Below are positions 1 through 36,929 of a stretch of DNA of 64,000 nt, one piece after another. The stretch is from the NCBI GenBank assembly GCA_009760855.2, contig WPIO01000058.1, positions 1,060,501 to 1,124,500 of the forward strand. Direction: 5' to 3'. A program made the position numbers and the translations under genes. Under the pieces are notes generated by a model, which searched no databases, had not been told where the DNA came from, and worked only from the letters and a program-made list of their open reading frames with translations. The DNA is from Cristatella mucedo (Eukaryota > Bryozoa > Phylactolaemata > Cristatellidae). Each line of letters starts with the position of its first letter. Within the stretch, counting starts at the first letter, position 1.

Positions 1-1475
1 CACTGTGGGAAACAGCTCCTAATCTTGGACAGGGATCGAATGTGATGGCTAGCTGTAGAGGCAGTCTTCTGAATGAAGCTTTAAAAAAAATTGAGGCAGC
101 TGTCGAAAACGACACCTAAATTTTGAGCACATGGTGATGGCCGCACAATAGCATCACCTATTAGAACGGCCAAGCCTTTTAATCCAGCCACACGCTTAGG
201 GTTTTCTATGAGAAGCAGTTCGGTTTTATCATCATTTAATTTCAGGAAGTTTTCCGACATCCAGGATCGAATATAGGCAAGGCAAGCATTCAGTTTCTCA
301 GTTGCTGCAGCAGATTCCGACGGTTTAAATGACAAATACAACTGAGTTTCGTCAGCATAGAAGTGATATCCTATTCCATGGGCCTTAATCACTTTTCCCA
401 GAGGTTGTGCATAAATGGATAACAGCAAGGGACCAAGTACAGACCCTTGAGGGACTCCACGGGTGACCCTTCTCGTGTCTGAGACCTGACCCCCACACGA
501 CACGGATTGAACACGATCAGACAAATAGGATTTAAACCACGCCAGTGCTTCGTCTGCCAGACCGATCGTTGTTCTCAATCGTTCAAGCAGAACATCGTGA
601 TCAATGGTGTCGAAGGCAACAGACAGATCTAGCAGAGCTAGGGCAGTGACATTCCCATCGTCGTTGCCATGTCGAATGTCATTGTTAACACGGAGGAGAG
701 CAGTTTCAGTGGAGTGCTGCCTCTTGAACCCTGATTGAAATGTTTCTGACATTCCATTATTTTCAATATGTTCAACTAGCTGCTTAGCAACAATTTTTTC
801 AAGAATCTTTGATAAGAACGGAAGAAGGGAAACTGGACGATAGTTTGCTAGGACCTCTGTGTCTAATCCAGGCTTTTTAAGAATAGGTCTACTAACGATT
901 GCCGATTTGAAGAACTTGGGGACGACCCCTCTTCCCAAAGAAGCATTAAAAATCTTGGTTATGGCAGGGCGAAGTTGGTCAGCCAGTGAAGACCACAGAG
1001 ATGAAGGTATGGGGTCTTCAGGAGACGAGCTCTTTTTGCTAGACCTTATTAAGGCAGCCACATCGCTTGCAGAAACGTCGGAGAACCTTTTAAGGAAAGA
1101 CAGGTTGAGGAACGGCGATTGCTTTGGTCGGAGGGGGCTTAATGGAGGCACGAATGTGCACAATTATTTTAGTAAAGAAGGCTGAAAACTTTTTTGCTGA
1201 GCCCTTAATATCTGGGGAGTCAGACCTGGCAGCATTGGCCAGTAAATGGTTTACTGTCTTATAAATCTGTTTAGTGTCCGACTGGCAGGAATTCAGCTTT
1301 CTAATGAAAAAAGAAGCCCTGGTTTTGAATAAGCTTTTGGGTGTAAACTCGAAGGAATGCACTGCCAGCATACTGCTCATCAATGATATCAAACACTGCA
1401 CAGGGAGATGCAGCAGTGCACTGTGCATAAGGACTTTAACTCCCTCGTCGTACTTGGAATGTCTGTGCAATTCTC
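1..1475 (-). mobile_element. LINE family A reverse transcriptase fragment, decayed
   Basis: This is the 5' and central part of a non-LTR retrotransposon ORF2, read on the minus strand and running out of the left edge. The long open stretch (1163 to 81) shows the RT fingers and palm: an ANYRPVSLLP block, the motif A region LLDLSVAFDTIDHD, motif B GVPQGSVLGP, and motif C, which reads FYADE where FYADD is expected. The 1470-1090 frame carries the linker before RT (FFIRKLNSCQSD, then FFTKI), matching the copy near 8.3-8.5 kb. Frameshifts at about 1100-1160 and in the A-run at about 81-90 break the ORF, so it is not functional. The domain arrangement fits the L2/CR1 group of LINEs; the exact clade is inferred. 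Confidence 0.88.
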
Positions 1476-1635
1476 TGGTTTGGACCAGTCGTAAACATGC
1501 TAGCCCCGACCAAGAACGGTGAATGTAGTTGATGACTGAGGTCGTGGGCTCGGGCCCCGTGGCATATGTAAAGTGCCGGAATAGAGACTAAGTCCTCTTA
1601 GGGCGCTATACAAATTCTATTTTTAATGCATATTT
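1476..1635 (+). mobile_element. SINE-1 copy (tRNA-derived, LINE-B-like tail)
   Basis: A degraded A-box-like start (TGGTTTGGACCAGT) is followed by a B-box-like GGGCTCGGGCCCC at about 1547-1559. The shared tail then starts at GGCATATGTAAAGTGCC and ends in AGGGCGCTATACAAAT. The same head and tail order occurs at 14.2, 19.2 and 54.7 kb. It abuts the 5' limit of the LINE-A fragment. Confidence 0.7.
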
Positions 1636-1639
1636 ATCA

Positions 1640-2800
1640 GGTGCAGAGCTGATGTGAAAGTTGGCCCTACTAACATTAGTATAGAGGATAACATCATGAT
1701 ACAGGGTAACATCAGGATAGAGGGCACTTTGATGCTACTCTTATGCCTAAGCCTTGTGCTCTTAGGTGCCTGCCTCCACTTGGATCAACGGTCCTGCTGT
1801 AAATGCAACGACTGGAGAGCGGCCGGGCGTGTGCATCACTGGCAACACATTCTACACCGACGCATCCTCTCCAGCCTTTGAGATTCCAGGTGAGCTCACA
1901 TCTGTTTCTAATTAGTTCCGTCTCCCTCTACCCAGCGTCAATTGGCATAGTGCTAAGCCGCAAGTTCTCTCGTTGGGCGCAGGCTATGATTTCACCTCGA
2001 AGCAATATCCAACCTGGACCGAGAGCGTGTGGCCGAGCAACGACGCTTTCCATGTCAGGATATTCCTGGTTCCATCGACAACTCAAAAGGTAGCACTCCT
2101 GCGCACTCCTTTCTCCTGCGCAAAAAGCTGTCAGTTTGCCCCACTAGCCGTACCAACACTGATGCAGAGACAGCCGTGACGACAGAGCTTCGACCAGGCC
2201 ATCATATCATGATTGGAGCATGCTTTTCGGTTCATGAACTCTTGCAGCTCTGCACACTTGCTTGCGCTGAAATTAAGCCTCCGTTCTATACTTCGTCTAG
2301 CTGCAGTGTTACACACTTACGTCAGCTTTTGAACATGCTTTGAAGTGGTTTCTTTTGGTCATGCTGACTGATGTTGCATATACTTGATTTCATTGGTTGC
2401 AGGTACTCACCCTGTGCTGTGGGATACTGGTGCTCCTCACTTTCGGATTTCTTTCATATTTCATCAGAAAACGAGCTCTCATTCTATTTGTCAAAAGTGG
2501 AGGCTTATAGCAGCTGTCAGAGACAGCAAAGCAGGAGTTGAGCCATTGGTCCAACCCAGGTCGAAGCACTTGCAGGAAGTGTCAGAGGGCGCTGAGCATT
2601 GGGCCTCGGTCCAGCTTAAGTTGCGGCAGTACACCTGCGGTCGCTCCAACATATCTTTGAGTACGACGACCAAGGCTGACAGTCGGGCTGCTGCAGACTT
2701 GCTGCACAAGGCATGGAGTGCAGTACGGATAATGCTAAAATTGCTGCATCGATGTTGCAGTAACCACCTGCTGTATGCCTGCCCGTCGAACACTGGCTTG
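1640..2800. other. No recognised gene (3' flank of SS18)
   Basis: Only short overlapping ORFs on both strands without recognisable domains. I see nothing here that I can name. Confidence 0.6.
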
Positions 2801-2807
2801 CTACATA

Positions 2808-2813
2808 TTTATT
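2808..2813 (-). promoter_or_regulatory. Candidate poly(A) signal of SS18
   Basis: AATAAA on the minus strand, about 262 bases past the SS18 stop codon. It is the first canonical hexamer I found downstream, giving a 3' UTR of about 270-290 bases. Confidence 0.5.
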
Positions 2814-3074
2814 CGTGGCACTGACACACGTGGCATTGCCGACTTACTAATTGCGGAGGAGGATCGATAAGCCGAACTGCATGCTTGGCAGCATATATAA
2901 TGTATACGTACAAGCACCTGTACAGACTTGAAGCGACAACTGTACACACTTATAGTTGGGTGCCCAACTATCGCCAAGCAAATACAAGTCAAAGCAAAAT
3001 ACAGCAAAAAATGCAATGCACTGCTGCTTTGCAGCAGCTGACTGTACAAAATAAAGCGTTACAATATAAACCAT

Positions 3075-28723
<25,649 letters not shown>

Positions 28724-29395
28724 GTTGCAAACAAAGCCGGCACGTCGAAGACACGATTCCGACAGTCCACGCGACCCTGAATGCCCCCCAGCCTTGACCT
28801 GGCAGTGGCGCCAACTTCCGCCGTTCAGTGCTGGCCTTCCCAGCACGTCCTCGGAATCTTTAACGACCGGGAGCGTATGGCAATGGAGAGTTTTATCTAC
28901 TGGTTAAAGAATGCTGCAGAAAAATATATCGCCGCAAGCGTCTGCATCGCCACTTCATAGGTAGTCGATCAACCGACTGAGAGCGCCGACGCCCTCGGAA
29001 TCCTAGTCGTAGGCACGCGACCGCCAAGGTACGTGACTACGTACTTCTCGACGCCGATCGTCGCCTCTAAGAATGAGCTGCACTGGCGGCAACCATAACA
29101 TAAGAGAGCGAATAACCAAAGATTCAGATTGGCTCGTATCATAAGACAGTTCAGTTCTCTCTACCGCATCTCGTCAGATGCGCTTTGTGATTGTCGTATG
29201 TTTTCGCTTTCGCTCTATTCGTTTTGGAATGGCTGACATCAGCTGCCGATCTGAAGTTTTATAGAAAAAATTGTCCACGTCAAGTAATATATCAACAGTG
29301 AGATCGCCATGCCCGCCACCCTCGAGGTTGGGGCGTAGTCCATGAAACCTGCTGACCCGTAAGAGCAGCAATTACTAATTCAGGAATATATAATA
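28724..29395 (-). promoter_or_regulatory. SS18 5' flank and presumed promoter region
   Basis: GC-rich near the gene (28724-28870), then ATATATTT on the minus strand at about 28932-28925 that could act as a TATA-like element. The transcription start is not determinable by eye. No divergent gene is recognised on the plus strand. Confidence 0.35.
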
Positions 29396-29397
29396 TG

Positions 29398-29545
29398 CAA
29401 TATTATTCATTTGTGTAGCGCCCTAAGAGAGAACTTAATCTCTATTCAGACGCCTCACATACGCTTCGGGGCTCGAGCCTGCTACCTCGGCCACACCTGG
29501 TCGGGGTGAGCACCTTAACCGCTGGGCCAAGCCAGCTCGGCAAGG
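29398..29545 (-). mobile_element. SINE-1 copy
   Basis: Minus-strand head TTGGCCCAGCGGTTAAGGTG, B-box-like AGGCTCGAGCCCC, tail GAGGCGTCTGAATAGAGATT and AGGGCGCTACACAAAT. Confidence 0.82.
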
Positions 29546-29680
29546 ACCATTTAAACTGCGGTCGACGGAGGAGTAGACGCTAGAGTTACCTCGTCCAGTC
29601 GGAATGGAAAAGATCGAGTGGAGCTCGCACCGAACTGCAGCGTAGGACGATAGTGGGAGCCTGAAGGTGGGACTGGACCG

Positions 29681-29718
29681 GCACGATGGACCGACGTGTA
29701 ACCGTCGGTCCATCGTGC
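29681..29718. repeat. Perfect 16-bp inverted repeat (hairpin)
   Basis: GCACGATGGACCGACG (29681-29696), loop TGTAAC, then the exact reverse complement (29703-29718). It lies about 960 bp upstream of the SS18 start codon. Confidence 0.95.
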
Positions 29719-29832
29719 AAAGTGAAGTGTACGACGAGCGCCGTGACTAGGTATCCGAGTCGGAGGCTAAACGGCGCCGAATGCTGCGGCGAATTCCGTA
29801 CGGCCGCACGCCATAGTAAGCGCATCCGCGCC

Positions 29833-29905
29833 AGGGTCTTATAGCCGAGCGGCAAGGCGCTCGCTCTTCCAGCTCGTGCGTTCGACTCCTGCGCCAGACT
29901 AATTT
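29833..29905 (+). ncRNA. tRNA-like sequence (SINE head or tRNA pseudogene)
   Basis: TATAGCCGAGCGGCAAGGCG resembles a Leu/Ser-type D-arm (A box) and GCGTTCGACTCC a T-arm (B box). The acceptor and anticodon stems do not close well, so a functional tRNA is unlikely; a third tRNA-derived SINE head is possible. Confidence 0.4.
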
Positions 29906-30054
29906 CTTACCGCCCTCGGCAAGCCGGATGTCAGTCACTGCGGCTATTCTGCCCGCTATCTAAGCAAGTTTGCTGTATCGGCTCATCTTTAAATTTGAAT
30001 GTTTTCCGACTGCAGGCTCTTAATACGGTATTGCTGTCTGGAGCGCTGCGGTTG

Positions 30055-30200
30055 GGGTATGGTCTGAGCCGAGATCAAGTCGGAACAACTTAGATGTGGT
30101 ATCCTTATCTAAACAAGCCCGAATCTTAGCAATGTTATGTAGCTGAAAGTAGGCAGACTTGACTGTAGAACTGATATGGTTGTCTAACGAAAGGAATGCA
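30055..30200 (-). mobile_element. LINE-B fragment, inverted
   Basis: The minus strand reads DNHISSTVKSAYFQLHNIAK followed by IRACLDKDTTSKL, the segment just after the LINE-B RT core, opposite in direction to the copy that follows. Confidence 0.8.
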
Positions 30201-30202
30201 GA

Positions 30203-31258
30203 CTTTGGTGGAGTATCTCTCCTTGTTTTGCTCGATCTCTCGGCATCTTTTGATACTGTCAATCTCCAAGTCATTCTTGAGCGGCTCTAATCTCGCCTGG
30301 GCATCACTGGCGCTAAATTGCAATGGTTCAGATCCTATCTCAGTGGAAGACTCCTGAGTATTGATGTGAATATACAGAGATCATCTGAGGAACCTCTGAA
30401 ATATGGGGTACCTCAGGGTTCTGTCCTTGGTCCCGTTCTTTTCACGGTGTATACTCTACCTCTTGCCGATGTGATTGCCAAGCACAATCTAGGCTTTCGC
30501 TTCTATGCAGATGACATTCGGTCGTATCTCTACATCGATCCCTCCCAGCCCTGGAGAACGTCGAATTCCCTCAACTCCCTTGCTGCGTGTATCGATGACA
30601 TCCCCACACGGATGGAAGCAAACTTTCTTAAATTGAATCATGATAAAAACCAACTTCCTAGTTATGGCAAACCAATTTTAATTCAGAAATTTGGAAAGGT
30701 TAACGTTCAAAATTGCTCTGCCAGCATATCTCCTGTTGAATCTGTACGAAGTCTAGGTGTCATGTTTCAAAGTGATTACTCATTAGACGACCACATCAGC
30801 TCCACAGTCAAGATCTACTCCCCCACGAGGCCAAGCCTCCTACCACTCGCTTTTCGGAATCTAATCGTTTACCTGTACTTCGTACGAACCTCAAATCCTT
30901 TGGAGACCGTGCCTTTAGTTCATATGCTCTCAAGGCGTGGAATCACCTCTTGACCTGCATCACGCCATCTCCTGGCTTAACCGTATTTAAAAACAAACTA
31001 AAAAAAAATAACCGAGTTTAGTGGGTCCCTGCGATTCCTTCTTTTATGTGCTTATGCTTGCTGACACTGTGCATGCTGCCACTAACCACACTTGCATGCT
31101 GACCCTCTGCATGTCACCCCTAACCATGTTATTTACGCTGTTTATTAAGCATGATTCCACTCACCATTCAATCGCATTTCCCTTTGCAGCAAATGTAAAG
31201 CGCCTGGAAGGAGACTGAGTTCTCTTAAGGCGCTTTATCAAATGTATTATTATTATTA
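30203..31258 (+). mobile_element. LINE family B copy with RT core, internally deleted
   Basis: An RT palm is readable from LLVLLDLSASFDTVN (motif A region, frame broken by a stop before 30318). A 211-codon open segment (30318-30953) follows, with motif B GVPQGSVLGPVLF and an intact motif C FYADD. After DDHISSTVK the sequence skips directly to the C-terminal SNPLETVPLVHML region, so about 330 bases of family B are deleted. The 3' UTR and tail (GCGCCTGGAAGGAGACTGAG, then ATT repeats) end at 31258. Non-functional. Confidence 0.87.
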
Positions 31259-31259
31259 T

Positions 31260-32270
31260 TTGCAGTTCCATTGGGGTGCGTGCGTAGTTTTGGATTAGGA
31301 TGAACGAAAGAGAGGCAGAGTGGCCTAGCTTCCGATTGGCCACCACTCGCTAGCCGCCATGTTTAGCATTTCTTTGCTAGGAAGACTACGGTCTAGCGTA
31401 TACATATATAGACGCGTCATTTAGCCTATCCCAGGAGTTTAGCTTACTAATTACACAGGAGCAAATTCAGATCCAACAGTCCAGCTATTACATACAGTAC
31501 GTATTGTAATATTCACGCGACCCTCAACAGTCGGATAGCGGTGAAACGCATGCAATGTGGATAGACCTGAAGCTCGAAAACCTTCGCCGAACGGCAACGA
31601 CACGCCACTCGAAATCCCGCAAGCAGCCGCTCACACCAGCGCCAAATTAGCGGAAGCACGAGAAGATTTGACAATATATTGCAGCTGATGCGGCAGGTGT
31701 CTTCGGAGAGATTCGTTTGCTGGCTTACAGCGGCTCACACTCAGCGCTAGGACCCGCCGACTTGCATACCTTTAGTTAAAGAGAGCGACTGCAGTCACGC
31801 TCATGCCTTACACTTTGTACGCTGGCCAGATCGTAAGTCATACCACAATCTTGTCCAATGCATAATCTTACATCGAGGTGCTCATAGGCCTCGGCTTATC
31901 TCGGCTGCTTCATAAGCAGTTCTCAGTTCAAAGCCAGCGGCCAAGCTCTAAGTTCATTATCATGCAACGAGAGAGAGAGAGAGGGTGAGAGAGGAGGTGG
32001 AGGACGAGGGAAAGGAGGTGCGGACACGCGTAACTCGCGATCACCTCTGTTACGCTACCAACAGCCCTAGTGACTACACTACAGCCGACCAGAGCAGTAC
32101 TGGAGGCCACGCTGCTTTGCCTGGACAGACGGCAAGCAGATCGGCTGGCCAGCGGCTGCAGATCGATTAAGGGGCTTCCAATCCGAGAGAAGCTACTACA
32201 GATTGACGGATAAAATTTGGATACGTCAGAGAGAGTTAGTTGCAAGTCTATTCGTGGCGAAGCTCAATGA
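31260..32270. other. Intergenic, no recognised gene
   Basis: A short GA-repeat lies at 31971-31991. No identifiable ORF. Confidence 0.55.
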
Positions 32271-32274
32271 TAAT

Positions 32275-32365
32275 ACTAATAGTAGTAATAGTAATACATT
32301 TACATAGCGCCCTCAGGGGACCTAATCTCTTCCAATGCACCTTATATTTGCTGCAAAGGGAACAG
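32275..32365 (-). mobile_element. LINE-B tail fragment
   Basis: AATAGTAATACATTTACATA, then AGCGCCCTCAGGGGACCTAA and TTTGCTGCAAAGGGAAC match the minus-strand B 3' end. Confidence 0.75.
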
Positions 32366-32369
32366 AAGT

Positions 32370-34930
32370 GGCAATGTGATAAATACGCTGCTCTATTTTA
32401 AAAACGAAACAGCATAGTCCAATATATTTTTGATGCTGCATACAGATCGTTGCTTAATAAAAGCTGAAGGACCATGTTCTTATGAACGACGCGTTCTTAA
32501 TTTTCAGACTAGTTCAAGAGCTGTTAGCGTAAATAAAGCGTCGAATCAGGTATACTGTCTCTATTCCGCATTTAAAATATTTCCGACAGCGCCATTTTCG
32601 CTGGCTGCCGATATCATTTATCTCTTTTAGAGGCAGCTCTTGATAACCACAAAACTCAATTACTTTAATGATACTTCTTAGCAAATGTGTTACTGCTGAA
32701 TATATTTCTTCAGCTCATTGTGCAACTTTGGTCGCCGCGCCGACCTGGTCTCACCTTGTAACGCTCGGCATACTACATGCCCTTAACGCGCAATATTTTC
32801 CTGATATTGTGTGAACTTGAAAAGTAATGTAGCCTGAATAAAGAAACTCAATTAAAATAAAGATAAGCTGATTTAAATGCTTCTTTTATGTAACAAGAGA
32901 TGAGACTTGGTGAATTTTATCTCGTTCACAGCTGGAAATGAAGAACTAAGCCGCTTCAGAGTAGAAACCAAGATCTGGGTCTGATATGCCAGAATTTAAG
33001 TGCCTGGCTATGACGGGTGAGTAATTTGAGGTAATAGAAGAGATAAGAGGAGTTCTAACTATATCTCTTACATACACGAACAACGTATTATCTAGAAGGC
33101 ATGTACGATGAAAAAATACAGTGTACCTGCTTGAAGAAACCTTAAGTTTGTCGTAATCCTCCGAATAGGTCTAGCAATTCATGAGAACATCGTATTCGTC
33201 CAGTTGAACAAACGGTAACCTCTGTCCAGACTGAATCACCAAGAATCAAACAGTGCCGAAAGAAAACCAACCTAAAACTCATAAATGCAGTAAGTGTGTT
33301 TTCCCTTGAGCGTAATTATACCTTTTCTCTAAATTACACTGGTCAAAAGTCTGCCTCAAAGCAGTGTACACTAAAATCTACTCCCTTCCATAGACATTCC
33401 TATTCACGGGTATTGTAAAGGCTTAGCATACAATTTTGTTCATGAAAGTGCGTATATTCGTTGAGAAATTCTTTCCGGAAAAAAGTAAGTTTCAACTGTG
33501 TTTCTTTCATTCACTTCAGTTGTTGAAATGCTGTTACATATGTTAGTCTATAATGTAACAATACCTTGGTCATCGTCTTTCGCCGGCCATGCTATTGCAT
33601 TGCAATTTTCCCACTGATTTTGAAATACACGAGAGCCGGAGGCCGTCTGCCGCGGGACTAAGCGCCGAAAAACGTTTCTCTCACGTGCGCGAGCTAAATC
33701 CCGACGCAGCTCGTGAATTAATGTGCAAACTTATTAGTGCAAATATGGCGTCGAGCTGCAACCGGGACGCCTGCTGCGTTCGGCGATCTGAGAACTTACC
33801 CGCCGTCTGATTTACGTTTATCCAGGACTCGTACGGGAAACCCTCAAGAGTCCTGACAAGCCGTAAAAGACCAAATAAGTACAGCGCTCGTGGCCTTGAA
33901 CGGTGGATGAGTTGCCCGAGACGTTATTTAGCATCTACAGCTGATCCTTAGCACAGAGAATGGTGTTTTCCATCTTAATCCAGCTCAGCGTGGGATCTTT
34001 GCAGTAATAGAAATTTTTATTACTCCATTACTTCATGTTTAACGCCGTAGCGACACTACTACCAACAAATGCCACGCTGTTACTTATTATTCAGCTTCGC
34101 GCCCGTCCCTCATTTAGTTGTAGCTGTAAACCTTTTTGCTCCTCACAACTCTCAATGGATCGCGTAAGGTACGCACTTAACCACTATGCCAGAAAGAATT
34201 TTGTATCGCTATGGATAAACCGTGATGATCTTACCTTTGCTGCTGCATCTGATGCTTCTATTGTTGATTATGGAGTCCTATTTAATACGGTCGTTAAGCC
34301 GATTGCCGTCGTCAGACTGTGAGGCTGTACCGCGGAGGACCATGACTCGCTGTAGTGACGGCAACGCCTGCAACTTTCTTTTTTCTCAGACATTCTGCGC
34401 ATATTGTGTAAGCTAACCCAGTCTTTCCTACTCTCTTCTCAATTGCTGGTGTACATGCTGGTGTACATGCATGAGCGTGCGCGCGCGAGCGGGCGTTCGT
34501 GCTTCTTACCCTGTGTTATTGCAATCTGCGACTTCGTTGGTAGATTACGTTATCGTTTTTACGCTCCCATTTTTTCGGTAGCGGGATTTCGTATGCGTGA
34601 ATGCGTAGGAATGCAAGCGTGTTCGCGGCTGGCAGTGTACGTATGCTTTTTCACCCACTGGCAGGATCGTAGCGTATTACCCCGGCAGGCTCTGACACTG
34701 GTTCTCCTCGCCCGTTGGCACCGTAGCGCAGAGATGTTTCGAAAACCATCTGCTTAGAGCAATTTTAGTGCAAGTGGTAATTCTCAGTTAGCTGTCGACA
34801 GCGGGATACTCTTGAGCCATGGTCGGCGCATACGGTTGTCTTGCAGACCTTATCCTCAGCCAGAGACGATCCGCTAACGCACTCTGCTGTTCGCTCACGG
34901 CATAGTTGCACTTGTTCTCACCACTAGTAC
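32370..34930. other. Intergenic, no recognised gene
   Basis: Short ORFs (for example 33589-33810 and 34404-34757 plus) lack recognisable domains and splice context. I see nothing else. Confidence 0.5.
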
Positions 34931-34937
34931 GAGTAAC

Positions 34938-34938
<1 letters not shown>

Positions 34939-35003
<65 letters not shown>
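34939..35003 (+). repeat. (GT)n microsatellite
   Basis: Uninterrupted GT dinucleotides, about 64 bases. Confidence 0.97.
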
Positions 35004-35004
<1 letters not shown>

Positions 35005-35009
35005 TTCTC

Positions 35010-35815
35010 GCGCATGTTTCTATCACACTCACTCTATCTTCCACCCTCTAACTCCTTACTTAGAAATTTTTCTTAACCTATATTTCGCTGTTTCGCTATA
35101 AATTACTTGCTTATCAATTTTAAATGTCCATTGCAGTACACCTCATCTGCTGATGTTAATGCCTCAGCGTTAAAAAATGAGCGTCCGACCGGTGTATTTA
35201 TACCGGAAATGCTTTTTTTTTTTACAAAAATATGCTTAAAACTGTGAAATATTTACCGACTCGTAAATGTAATCATTCTCCGCTGCTGAAATCGATTTGC
35301 TGTGAATAGCAAGCAACTGAGTGCTGTGCAGGTCAATAAAGAAGTCAGTTATCAAATCAAGGCTTTTGGATGTCACAAATAACGAAGGACGCTATTAATC
35401 CAAAACTAATAGCAGCGTACATCCGGAGCTGCCGGATTCATGAGGTTTCGCTTCGTTAACATATCTTGCTTTTGCTACCCTACCGTTTCCTTTCTTCAAC
35501 GTTTGTTCGTTGCTTGTCTAGAATTACTTAGACTCAAGGCCAAGTTTTGTTTTGCTCATGACTCAAGTTACTACAAGATGCAATGCTGAGAATCCGCACA
35601 GATATTACAAATGTGAATGTCTGTAACAGTTCACTGAAAGTCTACTTCCGATTAAAAAACTACTGCACGGTTTAACCCAATTTCGCTCGCCTTTATAGCA
35701 CGCTATCAACAGTTGCTGATCTGACAATTATTTCAACTTTCCGATAAGGAGATCAGTTAAAATGTCATTAGCAGAACGTTCTTTGATTATATGACGTTTG
35801 CTCAAAAATATAATA
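35010..35815. other. Intergenic, no recognised feature
   Basis: AT-rich sequence without an ORF or repeat that I can name. Confidence 0.55.
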
Positions 35816-35817
35816 GT

Positions 35818-36080
35818 ATCCTAACCCAGTGTATCGAATGAAGAATGCAGTATTTCAAAGCAAGCGACTCAGAATAAAACTTAAGATGCAACCGAGCATA
35901 GTTAATAATATGATAGCTTAAGCCAATGTATCGAATAGACTATGCAGTATTTCAAAGCAAGCGACTCAGGGTATGATAATAGCCTAACCCAAAGTATCGA
36001 ATAGGCTATACAGTATTTCAAAACAGGTGACTCAGAGTAAAACTTAGGCTACCGATGCTACCGAGCATAGTCAATCGAGA
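35818..36080. repeat. Three-unit tandem repeat
   Basis: Three diverged units begin near 35818, 35918 and 35986. Each contains GTATCGAAT, CAGTATTTCAAA and GCGACTCAG or GTGACTCAG. Units 1 and 3 also share AAAACTTA and ACCGAGCATAGT, which the middle unit lacks. Confidence 0.85.
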
Positions 36081-36129
36081 GTGACCTAATAAATACATAA
36101 ATCTCTCTGTATATGCAACATTTTATTCA

Positions 36130-36160
36130 ATAGAGAGAGAGAGAAAGAGAGAGAAAGATG
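36130..36160 (+). repeat. Short (GA)n repeat
   Basis: AGAGAGAGAGAAAGAGAGAG-type sequence. Confidence 0.9.
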
Positions 36161-36572
36161 CCGAATGACTCGTCGCGCAGAATATGAGCGAGCATAATGG
36201 CTGCCATTCCAAAGTAATTCACGGAATAAATGTAACCCCGCACTAACCCGTGAATTAAGAAAAATTAATTTTGACAACATTTCTGTCAAACTAATGAGAA
36301 GATACGCCAAGCAATTGCAAGGACTTAAATGTACTTGATAACCTAGTCATGGTAGGGTTAGGCAAAACTTGAGCTTGTGCGCTCTGTCAGACCAATCAGA
36401 ACAAGCCGCTCGGCGTAGCATCGGATGAAGCAACGATTGAAAGTCAAGGAAGATCAGTTGCGCATAAAAACGTACTGCTATTTAGCTAAGCTCTTGTTAT
36501 GTCATCTAACGCTGACACAATGCTAGAATTGATAAGTACCATTTGTAAAATTGTTTATACACCTACTTCAGT

Positions 36573-36926
36573 GGTAACTGCCTCATTCCTCCGCTTAAGG
36601 ACCTTTGGCGACAAAAGCCTTTGCTCTGCAGGTCCTAGACTGTGGAACTCAATTCCACGATTCTTACACAACGACTACTACGCTGCTGCCGACTATCGCA
36701 CGTTCTTTCCAGCGGTCCTGAGCTGATATTTCCATGCTACTCAATACCTCAACTGCCCTCCTGACTCTGCCATGCTTCCCGCTTTCTTTTTGTTGTGTGA
36801 GACGAAGTCTGTTGGCTACAGAATACGTATGGAAAGCAGCTTAGGCCTTAAGTTCGCTACAGAAAACTCTCCTACGTAACACCCACTTAGTCTTTGTGGA
36901 GTCACAGACGGAGATACATTATATTA
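36573..36926 (+). mobile_element. LINE-A 3' end, 5'-truncated
   Basis: Coding remnant ASFLRLRTFGDKSLCSAGPR then LWNSIPRFL, then the family A 3' UTR and tail ending GGAGATACATTATATTAC. Confidence 0.85.
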
Positions 36927-36929
36927 CAA

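Noticed and set aside
29833-29905. Functional tRNA gene
   Set aside because: A and B boxes are present, but the acceptor and anticodon stems do not pair convincingly; kept only as a tRNA-like sequence.
30318-30953. Intact 211-codon reverse transcriptase gene
   Set aside because: It is an internal RT piece of a rearranged LINE-B with a stop upstream and a deletion downstream.
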